Shown here piece by piece: positions 14,883 to 20,384 of a stretch of 20,384 nucleotides of DNA. How positions within the stretch are numbered: position 1 is the first letter of the stretch; each line of letters starts with the position of its first letter. The notes beneath the pieces were generated by a model. The model searched no databases. It saw only the letters and a program-made list of their open reading frames with translations, and was not told the DNA's origin. The DNA comes from a virus. Position numbers and translations under genes: made by a program. The stretch is from positions 1-20,384 of IMG/VR virus record IMGVR_UViG_3300047994_000059. One strand, written 5' to 3'.

Positions 14883-15497
14883 TTATGCGAAAGTTGTTCC
14901 ACCTGTAGGAGATGCAATATCTGGATATGGATTTCCACCAACTGTTGTTCCATTGTTTGTATTTGGACCAGCAACGTTTGTTGCATTATCATAACGAATA
15001 GTTAATGCAACGTCCTGTGGCTCACCGGAAGCATAATCTCCCTCACCGTATGTAACTTCTTTCAACCAACATCCGTCAAGCACCCAGGATTCTAATTCTT
15101 CATTTGTGGTACCATCAAGAGAATGTATTTCCATTGAAAACTTATAATTAATACCTGCTACGGCACTTGTTTGCTCAAAATGGTTCATTTGTTTTTGAAC
15201 TTGGGCGCCAACTGACGAAATTACCGAATTAGTAATATCATCGCGAAGCGTAATGCTAATCGGTTCAAATGTATGCTTACCTTGTATCCATGCAACCGAG
15301 TTGTATGAATCAAGCTTAACTTCATCATATGATACTTTTGGACGACTAACTTTCATTACATTAGCCGTCATTTCACGAAGACCGTTGTTTTCACCAAAGT
15401 TCTGCCATACCACTCTGAAGCGATATTTCTGCTTTGGATGTAGAATGCCTAGGTTACTTCCATCTAATGGAATACCAAACTTTGCTAGATTTGCCAT
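14883..15497 (-). CDS. gp19: Tail tube protein, gp19-like
   Basis: 204 residues, against 163 in T4. It polymerises as hexameric rings into the inner tail tube through which DNA passes. Typical family motifs are LGILHPKQKYRFRVVWQNFG (about residues 16-35), VSRPKVSYDEVKLDSYNS (about 50-67), GKHTFEPISITLRDD (about 73-87), LESWVLDGCWLKEVTYG and ALTIRYDNA. The extra length is mostly a Gly/Thr/Asn/Pro-rich C-terminal tail beyond about residue 175. A strong AGGAGA lies 6 nt before the ATG, and a GATAAATAG late promoter motif overlaps the stop of the protease gene, consistent with high late expression independent of the sheath gene. Confidence 0.94.
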   Translation of the reverse strand: MANLAKFGIPLDGSNLGILHPKQKYRFRVVWQNFGENNGLREMTANVMKVSRPKVSYDEVKLDSYNSVAWIQGKHTFEPISITLRDDITNSVISSVGAQVQKQMNHFEQTSAVAGINYKFSMEIHSLDGTTNEELESWVLDGCWLKEVTYGEGDYASGEPQDVALTIRYDNATNVAGPNTNNGTTVGGNPYPDIASPTGGTTFA

Positions 15498-15525
15498 CTT
15501 TTTCTCCTGCTATAAAAGCTAATAC

Positions 15526-15533
15526 TATTTATC
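15526..15533 (-). promoter_or_regulatory. Late promoter motif GATAAATA for gp19
   Basis: TGATAAATAG on the minus strand joins the TGA of the protease gene to the motif. Expected initiation near 15520 gives a leader of about 23 nt with an AGGAGA ribosome site before the gp19 ATG. Confidence 0.65.
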
Positions 15534-16215
15534 AAATGTCTGATATTTTTTTATCGGCTCCCAATCCTGCAAATCTTTGAATTATATATGCTTCACCTAT
15601 ATCGGGGTAACATATATAAGGAAGAATTCCGTACCCTTGATCTCCCCATCCTTGACCTAACGAATTAGCTAATATCCAAGATCCGCCACATATAGAATCA
15701 TCAAATCCTATAATAGTTGCAGCATGCCCTGTATACCTTGGATTATCTGTTTTATTTATAGGTTTATAGTATTGTTCTGTCAAAGGCCCTTCTATCTCAC
15801 TAAAAAAAGTCCCAACATTAAAACCTATAATTACTGGTATTTCTTTAATTATATATTTATTTATTTCACTAATATCAATAAATTTATACTCAATAAGCTT
15901 ATTTTGTACCCCATCTTCTATTGCAATTTCAGGAGGAGGATTACTTGCCTCGTGTATCCTGAATGGCCAAAGAGATTCTTTGCATACTCCATATGTCATC
16001 AATGCCTTAAATGCATTAGATAATCTACAACCACCTGTATTTTTTCCTTGTATTTTTCGAGTCATGTAATAAAGATACAATCTAGAAAAATTGACAGATT
16101 TTCCTTCTTTATTTGCCATAATTTCTACAGCATGAAGACAGGCACTTGCCGTACAGCAATCCACATTTAATTGGGATTTTAGATTTGTTACATATTTTCG
16201 AAGATCAGTTTTCAT
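15532..16215 (-). CDS. Papain-like (C1-type) cysteine protease
   Basis: 227 residues. The papain order of active-site residues is present: Q15 (oxyanion hole) six residues before C21 in SQLNVDCCTASACLHAVE, then His164 in YTGHAATIIGFDD, and Asn184 in SWILANSLGQGWGDQGYG. The NSWG motif reads NSLG. There is no signal peptide or inhibitory propeptide, so a cytoplasmic or virion-borne enzyme is likely. The gene lies alone between the gp18 terminator and the gp19 promoter, like a cargo gene. The ATG at 16215 has no visible Shine-Dalgarno, but later ATGs would lose C21. Targets are unknown; head/tail maturation or cleavage of host proteins are both possible. Confidence 0.8.
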   Translation of the reverse strand: MKTDLRKYVTNLKSQLNVDCCTASACLHAVEIMANKEGKSVNFSRLYLYYMTRKIQGKNTGGCRLSNAFKALMTYGVCKESLWPFRIHEASNPPPEIAIEDGVQNKLIEYKFIDISEINKYIIKEIPVIIGFNVGTFFSEIEGPLTEQYYKPINKTDNPRYTGHAATIIGFDDSICGGSWILANSLGQGWGDQGYGILPYICYPDIGEAYIIQRFAGLGADKKISDI

Positions 16216-16228
16216 TGATTATTTAGTC

Positions 16229-16257
16229 AAAAAAATACCGCCCCGAAGAGCGGTATT
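16229..16257 (-). terminator. Intrinsic terminator after gp18 (UUCG tetraloop)
   Basis: On the minus strand a 10-bp stem (AATACCGCTC with GGGCGGTATT, one U-G pair) closes a TTCG loop next to a C-G pair, the very stable cUUCGg form used by T4. The T run at 16233-16229 follows the last stem bases. It directs minus-strand transcripts only. Confidence 0.9.
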
Positions 16258-16272
16258 AAAAATTCCTAATTA

Positions 16273-18861
16273 TTAGGATGTTGTCAGGCTTGCACCTGTA
16301 TTCTGAATTCTAATCGGAATATATATGAACTCTATAGCCTTAACTGGCTGAATAGCAATATCGATCCAAAGTTCATTTCTATCAATACGATCTGGTGTGT
16401 TGTTTGTTAAATCACACACAACCAAGAAGTCATACAATGCACGCAATGTAATAAGTTCTGACAGAGTTCTGTTGAATGCATTTAATACCGCATTACGAGT
16501 TGTTGTATCATTAGGTTCAAACAAGAATGGTTGAGCTAACTGATTCAACTGGTAGCGCAAGTAATTTTCTAAACGAACTACGTTGATACGGTCGGTTGCA
16601 CTTGCATATGGTTGACGTGTTTTTTGTCCAAAAACAACGATACCGCCGGTTGGCATAACTCTAATTGGATTAATACCGTTGGTATAAAGAATATCTCTTT
16701 GTCCTTGATTTAATTTAACCGGAATAAATTGTCCAGTTGTATCAACATAACCAACAGATGCTGCATTGTTTACTACACCACGTTGTAAACCTGCTGGAGC
16801 AAACCAAGGATAAGCAACCTGATCATTGTAAGCAATAGTGCGAAGAGCCATATGTGATGGTGGAACAACAACATCTGTTCCATCTACGTTTGTAGATAAT
16901 CCACTTGGATACCATGCAGCAAAATATTTGCTTGCCGATACCAATCCGTCTGGACCATCACCGAGCGCAGTTGATGCATTAGTTGCCCAATTCTGCAATG
17001 CTGTTCCAGTTGAATTTAATGTAAATGGAGTATCACCAACAACAAATCCTGTATCTGCACGATCATCATTCAATGCTAACATATCGTTAATAGCTTCTAC
17101 ATATCCAGGTGCAGCAATTAAATTAAAGAATAAATCTTCTGCACGAATATCTTGATTAGAAACAATAACAGATTGTAGCGCACGAACAATACAAATATTT
17201 TGTGCTGCTGCACCCATATATGGATTACCTTCGGAATCATTACCCGAATTATCGAGCCAGCGGCCGGTTGTTCCATTATTAGTATCATCGGGTTGTGCAG
17301 TAACACCGTCATAAACATAAGGCGACTGCCATATTTTTACGTTATTTGTTGAAAAACGAGTATTCCAGAGAATAAATCCCTTAGGATATAATGCTGCCTG
17401 TGGTGCATCTGGATCTAAGTCAGGTGCTCCTCCACCGCCGTTATTTTGTCCAGAATATATTCCTGCATGATATAATGGTCCGGGACGAGCGTCTCTGAAA
17501 AGTATACCATGTGGAGTTGTTTGATCAGTATTACTTACCAATGTCCAAGCTGATCCACTCCAGTAATAAATTACAGGGTATGGATCTTGATCAGTCTGAA
17601 CCCAGATATCATTTACAGAAAGTACAGGTGCAGGAATATTATCACGTGGATCACCAGACTGAGTGTAAAGAGTCGGATTACCAGTGCTACCAGCTAATGT
17701 AAATCCTGGTAGATTGCAGTTCTGCCAATGATCCTGACCATCACAAACAAGAATATCGATAGTCGATTTTCCGCTGCCGTCAAGCCCAATTTCAGCATTA
17801 AACCATAATTGACCATTTACCGGGCCCGAGGTCGGAACTGAATTTGCTCCAATAATAGTTTCTAATGGTGTCCAAGAAGCTGTTGCACCAGTAGAATATC
17901 TAAATTGGAAAGAATTTGCAGATGCTGATGTACCTGTAATAACTGGCTCAATATAAATCTGTCCTGTAGAACCAAGTGCATTGGTTGCATAATAGGTATC
18001 TGCTGCGGAATCGTTAGTAAGTATAGGTGCCTCGACTTGTATGAATGATACAGTAGTTGCATCCATTCTACGTAAAACAAGATTTGCACCTTGCGCTGCA
18101 GAAGTTGTTTTGATCCAGAATTGCTGAGTTACAGATGAACCAGATGATAGATCCGGCCATACAGATTGAATAACAACAGTCTGTCCTACCGCACCAATTT
18201 GTGTCCATGTAGTAGCACCGGTTTTAATCCAGTAAGAAAGATTTCCCGAATCTGTCTGAAATACAACTGCATAATTACCTACTACACCGTCAGCGGAAAC
18301 AGGAGTATTTGTAATACCAGCACCTGCTGAAAAGTTATAAACAAAATTAATTGCTACAGATGTCCAAATTGCCGATGGACCATTAGGGCCAGAACGTACA
18401 AATAAACCATATGCAGACCCATTAGGGAGAGCTGTTTCATCTAACCAATATGTTCCAACAGCGGCCGGACTTGTTGGTTCTACAGGTGTTGCTTCTAATT
18501 CTGTTGTATTAATATCTACACGAACAACCTGTGCAAGATTAGAAATACCAAGATACGAATATGCAGCTAAAAGTCCATATTCATTTAGAGGATATCCGTT
18601 TAATGAGGTTCCGCTTACTGAATAAAAAATAGGATCGCCAAATGTTTGTACTAAATCTCTCTGCGAAGTAATTGAATAAACTTTTCCAGCATTAGCTTGT
18701 TGTGTACCGGGCGCTATAGTAACACCAGTAGGATCGGTAGGATCTGATTTATCTTGTTGAGTAGCAATAAAGATTAGGGGTACTGTTCCAGGGCCGGCTC
18801 CAACATTGATACTTTGATCAATGACTGAAATACTTACGCCTGGTGAGACAAGAGTTGCCAT
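16273..18861 (-). CDS. gp18: Tail sheath protein, gp18-like
   Basis: 862 residues, longer than T4 gp18 (659). It forms the contractile sheath around the gp19 tube and drives injection. The N-terminus (VSPGVSISVIDQSI) and the conserved C-terminal third are diagnostic: ILYTNGINPIRVMPTGGIVV, TRQPYASATDRINVVRLENY, RYQLNQLAQPFLFEPND and QPVKAIEFIYIPIRIQN. The extra mass lies in a long Ser/Thr/Gly/Trp-rich central region (about residues 110-500), probably surface-exposed insertion domains. GGAG lies about 10 nt before the ATG, and exact TATAAATA lies 47 nt upstream. A short palindrome (16264-16278) covers the stop codon and a strong terminator follows, so the gene is largely monocistronic, suiting its high copy number. 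Confidence 0.95.
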   Translation of the reverse strand: MATLVSPGVSISVIDQSINVGAGPGTVPLIFIATQQDKSDPTDPTGVTIAPGTQQANAGKVYSITSQRDLVQTFGDPIFYSVSGTSLNGYPLNEYGLLAAYSYLGISNLAQVVRVDINTTELEATPVEPTSPAAVGTYWLDETALPNGSAYGLFVRSGPNGPSAIWTSVAINFVYNFSAGAGITNTPVSADGVVGNYAVVFQTDSGNLSYWIKTGATTWTQIGAVGQTVVIQSVWPDLSSGSSVTQQFWIKTTSAAQGANLVLRRMDATTVSFIQVEAPILTNDSAADTYYATNALGSTGQIYIEPVITGTSASANSFQFRYSTGATASWTPLETIIGANSVPTSGPVNGQLWFNAEIGLDGSGKSTIDILVCDGQDHWQNCNLPGFTLAGSTGNPTLYTQSGDPRDNIPAPVLSVNDIWVQTDQDPYPVIYYWSGSAWTLVSNTDQTTPHGILFRDARPGPLYHAGIYSGQNNGGGGAPDLDPDAPQAALYPKGFILWNTRFSTNNVKIWQSPYVYDGVTAQPDDTNNGTTGRWLDNSGNDSEGNPYMGAAAQNICIVRALQSVIVSNQDIRAEDLFFNLIAAPGYVEAINDMLALNDDRADTGFVVGDTPFTLNSTGTALQNWATNASTALGDGPDGLVSASKYFAAWYPSGLSTNVDGTDVVVPPSHMALRTIAYNDQVAYPWFAPAGLQRGVVNNAASVGYVDTTGQFIPVKLNQGQRDILYTNGINPIRVMPTGGIVVFGQKTRQPYASATDRINVVRLENYLRYQLNQLAQPFLFEPNDTTTRNAVLNAFNRTLSELITLRALYDFLVVCDLTNNTPDRIDRNELWIDIAIQPVKAIEFIYIPIRIQNTGASLTTS

Positions 18862-18876
18862 TTTATGAATTCTCCA

Positions 18877-18892
18877 TATAAATATATAAATA
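18877..18892 (+). promoter_or_regulatory. Two tandem TATAAATA boxes on the plus strand
   Basis: Two abutting exact TATAAATA octamers (18877-18884 and 18885-18892) read on the plus strand, opposite to all confident genes. They would drive transcription away from gp18 and antisense through the dNMP kinase gene toward a plus-strand terminator near 19795. They may be AT-rich chance in a leader. Confidence 0.4.
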
Positions 18893-18907
18893 CAAACTTT
18901 CTTATAC

Positions 18908-18915
18908 TATTTATA
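18908..18915 (-). promoter_or_regulatory. Late promoter TATAAATA for gp18
   Basis: An exact match to the T4 late consensus on the minus strand, followed by GTATAAG. Initiation near 18902 leaves a leader of about 40 nt carrying the GGAG site before the gp18 ATG. Confidence 0.72.
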
Positions 18916-18924
18916 CAAAGAATA

Positions 18925-19077
18925 CTATTTATGGACCCAAACAAGCCCACAATAAATGGGGTTATTTATCTGTCGAGCGTAAAACCATACGATCTTTATT
19001 AGTATGGATGTGAGTGATTTGAGGCTAAATACAACATCAGAATTATCGGCAATGTTTAACACGACCGGTCCTACCAT
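18925..19077 (-). CDS. Possible 50-residue ORF after gp1
   Basis: A frame in phase with gp1 beyond its TAG stop, with an ATG at 19077 and a stop at 18925. The middle is hydrophobic (SLTSILIKIVWFYARQ). There is no Shine-Dalgarno, and it competes with a plus-strand frame over the same bases. It would also run through two of the late-promoter-like boxes. It could be a tiny gene, a readthrough extension of gp1, or noncoding leader. Confidence 0.2.
   Translation of the reverse strand: MVGPVVLNIADNSDVVFSLKSLTSILIKIVWFYARQINNPIYCGLVWVHK
18926..18970 (-). promoter_or_regulatory. Additional late-promoter-like boxes upstream of gp18
   Basis: CATAAATA (18933-18926) and GATAAATA (18970-18963) on the minus strand precede the exact TATAAATA box. 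Together the three could give strong or staggered sheath expression. CATAAATA differs from the consensus at its first base. Confidence 0.4.
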
Positions 19078-19105
19078 TTTGCGATATTTGAGAGAAATAA
19101 TATAA
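19004..19105 (+). CDS. Possible 33-residue helix-turn-helix peptide on the plus strand
   Basis: A short frame in the gp1-gp18 gap. Its core SELSAMFNTTGPTILRYL has helix-turn-helix spacing, as in DNA-binding parts of regulators and homing endonucleases. There is no Shine-Dalgarno before the ATG. A preceding frame (18931-19002, 23 residues, MDPNKPTINGVIYLSS) is in another phase, so the two could be remnants of one gene broken by a frameshift. The opposite strand is also open here. Treat as speculative. Confidence 0.2.
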   Translation: MDVSDLRLNTTSELSAMFNTTGPTILRYLREII

Positions 19106-19107
19106 TA

Positions 19108-19740
19108 CTAGAATATATTGGTAATCATTTTTCTTACCTGTATTTGTAGATTTTCTAATGTACTATCATTATTTATTTCAAAATCTACTTTCGATCCTGC
19201 CCATGCCCATTCGCTAAAGTGTGCAGAAGAATATGTTTTAGTCATAACTTCCTTAGCAATAGAGTTACCATTATTTGCCATTACAGCAGTTTCATACCAT
19301 ACAGGATTTGGGCCACGATTTATTTTAACAAGAATTCCTTTTTCTTTTTTAATAAAATCAATCTCGTTGGGGAATCGAACATCGCTAATAACAACATTTT
19401 GTGTAGGATTTTTTCTAATTCGATTTTCTACAGTAAGAAACCATATATCTTGATTAAAATGATTTCTTAAAACATCAGTTCCCATAATCTGTAATGCATA
19501 TCTTGGACTAAAATTAATTATTCCTAATTTTTTAGACCACCAGGGATCTACAATTTCTCTCCATTCTCTTGATTCTTTTGTATCACCTTCTAGCAAATGT
19601 CGCGGCCAATCAAATAACATCGCACATGCATCCTTTAAACTTGCTGCAAAGCTATCCTGTCTAAAGTTGTGTTTCTGAGCAAGCTCTGATGCTACTGTCC
19701 CTTTGCCGCTATTTATTAAACCTATCAATCCAACAATCAT
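19108..19740 (-). CDS. gp1: Deoxynucleoside monophosphate kinase, gp1-like
   Basis: 210 residues, slightly shorter than T4 gp1 (241). The T4 enzyme phosphorylates dTMP, dGMP and hydroxymethyl-dCMP to diphosphates for phage DNA synthesis. The P-loop is GLINSGKGT (residues 7-15). Family motifs follow: QDSFAASLKDACAMLF, LLEGDTKESREWRE, FSPRYALQIMGTDVLRNHFN and VVISDVRFPNEIDFIKKEKG. The C-terminus holds the expected FEINNDSTLENLQ. Substrate range cannot be read here, and nothing in the window shows base modification. The ATG at 19740 has AGGGG about 8 nt upstream. It stands alone between two hairpins upstream and the gp18 leader downstream; no convincing promoter was found for it. Confidence 0.9.
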   Translation of the reverse strand: MIVGLIGLINSGKGTVASELAQKHNFRQDSFAASLKDACAMLFDWPRHLLEGDTKESREWREIVDPWWSKKLGIINFSPRYALQIMGTDVLRNHFNQDIWFLTVENRIRKNPTQNVVISDVRFPNEIDFIKKEKGILVKINRGPNPVWYETAVMANNGNSIAKEVMTKTYSSAHFSEWAWAGSKVDFEINNDSTLENLQIQVRKMITNIF

Positions 19741-19774
19741 AAGAAAACCCCTAAGTTAGTCTATGTAGTTATAC

Positions 19775-19803
19775 ACAGACCGCTAAGCGGTCTGTTATTT
19801 TTG
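19775..19803 (+). terminator. Hairpin with T tract on the plus strand, upstream of gp1
   Basis: ACAGACCGC and GCGGTCTGT form a perfect 9-bp stem with a TAA loop (19775-19795). On the plus strand TATTTTTG follows, as in an intrinsic terminator; on the minus strand no T tract follows. It may stop antisense transcription, stabilise the 5' end of gp1 mRNA, or be an operator. Confidence 0.55.
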
Positions 19804-19824
19804 TTATAAAGAAACTGTTTTATT

Positions 19825-19854
19825 AAAAGAAAAGCCTGCATTTTGGCAGGCTTT
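19825..19854 (-). terminator. Intrinsic terminator after the gp13-like gene
   Basis: On the minus strand AAAGCCTGC and GCAGGCTTT pair over 9 bp around a 6-nt loop, followed by TCTTTT. It lies about 47 nt after the stop of the neck gene. It points opposite to the neighbouring hairpin at 19775-19803, so the two form a convergent pair. Confidence 0.8.
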
Positions 19855-19900
19855 AATTATCGATTTATGATTTATAAATGATATTCAATTGGATGGAAAT

Positions 19901-20384
19901 TTATCCCACTATAAAGCCATATCCATCGCCGCTTGCTACCATATCTAATAATTGTTTTTCAAGTTTTTCTATTTCGACCTGCGCTTCTTGTTTCATTGCA
20001 GCACCGTTCAATTGAACATTTCCACTAGGTCCAGGGAATCCCGATGGAAATTTATCTCTTGCTTCTCCGAGCATATACTTAGAATAAGCAGTAGCATAAT
20101 AACGCAACCAAGGACCCGTGTAAGGGTCATTGATTAAGTCGTCTTCGGATTTTCTTGCATAAACACGAACCGCGACGTCTTCATCCGCAGTAGGACGACG
20201 AATAATAGTAAGTTTTTTAGAATTTACGTCCCAGGTAAAATTATATTGACTTGCAAAAACTCTTTCTGTTGTTTCAAGAAATTGATTGTAAAAATCCCAT
20301 GTAGCTAATCCACCTGATCTATTAGGTTGTAATAGATAGATATTGTAAAATGCAGCATCAACCGGGTCAAAGTTAACGCCGCCG
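19901..20384 (-). CDS. gp13: Neck protein, gp13-like (C-terminal part, cut by window edge)
   Basis: About 160 C-terminal residues. T4 gp13 and gp14 form the head-tail connector complex added after packaging. The visible part has WDFYNQFLETTERVFASQYN, TWDVNSKKLTIIRRP, then NDPYTGPWLRYYATAYSKYM, NVQLNGAAMKQEAQVEIEK and a Gly-Phe-Ile-Val-Gly end. This matches my memory of the gp13 C-terminal pattern in T4-like phages (W-x-x-x-Y, then NGxxxxxEAxxEIxxLE and a final FxxG), with the usual QWG motif changed. The upstream part is outside the window, so the choice of gp13 over another neck or connector protein is moderate. A terminator follows at 19825-19854. Confidence 0.6.
   Translation of the reverse strand, partial: GGVNFDPVDAAFYNIYLLQPNRSGGLATWDFYNQFLETTERVFASQYNFTWDVNSKKLTIIRRPTADEDVAVRVYARKSEDDLINDPYTGPWLRYYATAYSKYMLGEARDKFPSGFPGPSGNVQLNGAAMKQEAQVEIEKLEKQLLDMVASGDGYGFIVG

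Noticed and set aside
15755-15762. TATAAATA on the minus strand inside the protease gene
   Set aside because: It lies in mid-gene within AT-rich coding sequence, about 260 nt from the next start; probably chance.
16264-16278. Perfect 7-bp palindrome over the gp18 stop codon
   Set aside because: With a one-base centre and AT-rich arms it cannot form a stable hairpin, and the strong terminator follows anyway; probably chance.
19118-19470. Plus-strand frames of 111 and 83 codons opposite the dNMP kinase
   Set aside because: They lie fully antisense to a well-recognised gene, have no family motif and no ribosome site; they are shadows.
19741-19830. Sigma70 promoter for gp1 using TATAAC near 19772
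   Set aside because: No acceptable -35 at 16-18 nt; the spacer is occupied by the hairpin. Not reported as a feature.
1-20384. tRNA genes, CRISPR arrays, rRNA, insertion sequences with terminal repeats
   Set aside because: None was seen on either strand when reading for cloverleaf folds, spaced repeats or transposase motifs.

Overview
The window is part of the genome of a T4-like, contractile-tailed phage (myovirus, T4 superfamily). This rests on recognisable homologues of T4 gp18 (tail sheath), gp19 (tail tube), gp17 and gp16 (terminase), gp4 (head-completion nuclease), gp1 (dNMP kinase), gp32 (ssDNA-binding protein), UvsX (recombinase) and probably gp13 (neck). The DNA is AT-rich. Every confident gene lies on the minus strand, so the operons run from high to low coordinates. 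The host cannot be named from this sequence; the gp32 and UvsX types look more like those of aquatic T4-like phages than of coliphage T4.

Layout in transcription order (right to left). 20384-19901: 3' part of a gp13-like neck gene, then a terminator. 19740-19108: gp1-like dNMP kinase. 19107-18862: a leader with several T4-type late-promoter motifs on both strands. 18861-16273: tail sheath gp18, closed by a UUCG-loop terminator. 16215-15532: a papain-like cysteine protease. 15497-14883: tail tube gp19. 14834-13263: a very AT-rich VSR-like homing endonuclease with three zinc-finger-like modules. 13253-11991: a second tube-fold protein (gp19/gp54-like). 11998-11525: unknown, GTG start with a strong Shine-Dalgarno. 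11523-10822: a small kinase-fold protein. 10825-10388: gp4. 10364-9690: HNH endonuclease with NUMOD3 repeats. 9693-9312: two small overlapping unknown genes. 9312-8806: small terminase gp16. 8809-8429: ParB/sulfiredoxin-like protein. 8402-7731 and 7734-6898: two unknown, probably structural or core-associated genes. 6898-4340: large terminase gp17, split by a LAGLIDADG intein. 4310-3606: GIY-YIG homing endonuclease. 3589-2075: 504-residue unknown with a winged-helix-like segment. 1926-856: gp32. 843-304: HNH-like endonuclease. 307-1: start of uvsX.

Most neighbouring genes overlap by ATGA or TAATG junctions, as expected for translationally coupled phage operons. The motif GATAAATA (close to the T4 late promoter TATAAATA) recurs on the minus strand, and in five places it contains or overlaps the stop codon of the upstream gene. 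gp32, a replication gene, also has a good sigma70-type promoter with an inverted repeat across its -10 box. Five selfish endonuclease elements (one intein and four free-standing homing endonuclease genes) sit beside essential packaging, tail or replication genes within 20 kb.

The most interesting points are the Ala1 intein inside the Walker A box of the terminase, the papain-like protease between sheath and tube genes, the kinase-like protein that ends just after its DFG-like motif, the ParB-like gene between gp16 and the next operon, and a possible plus-strand transcription unit (tandem TATAAATA boxes to an intrinsic terminator) running antisense through the dNMP kinase gene.
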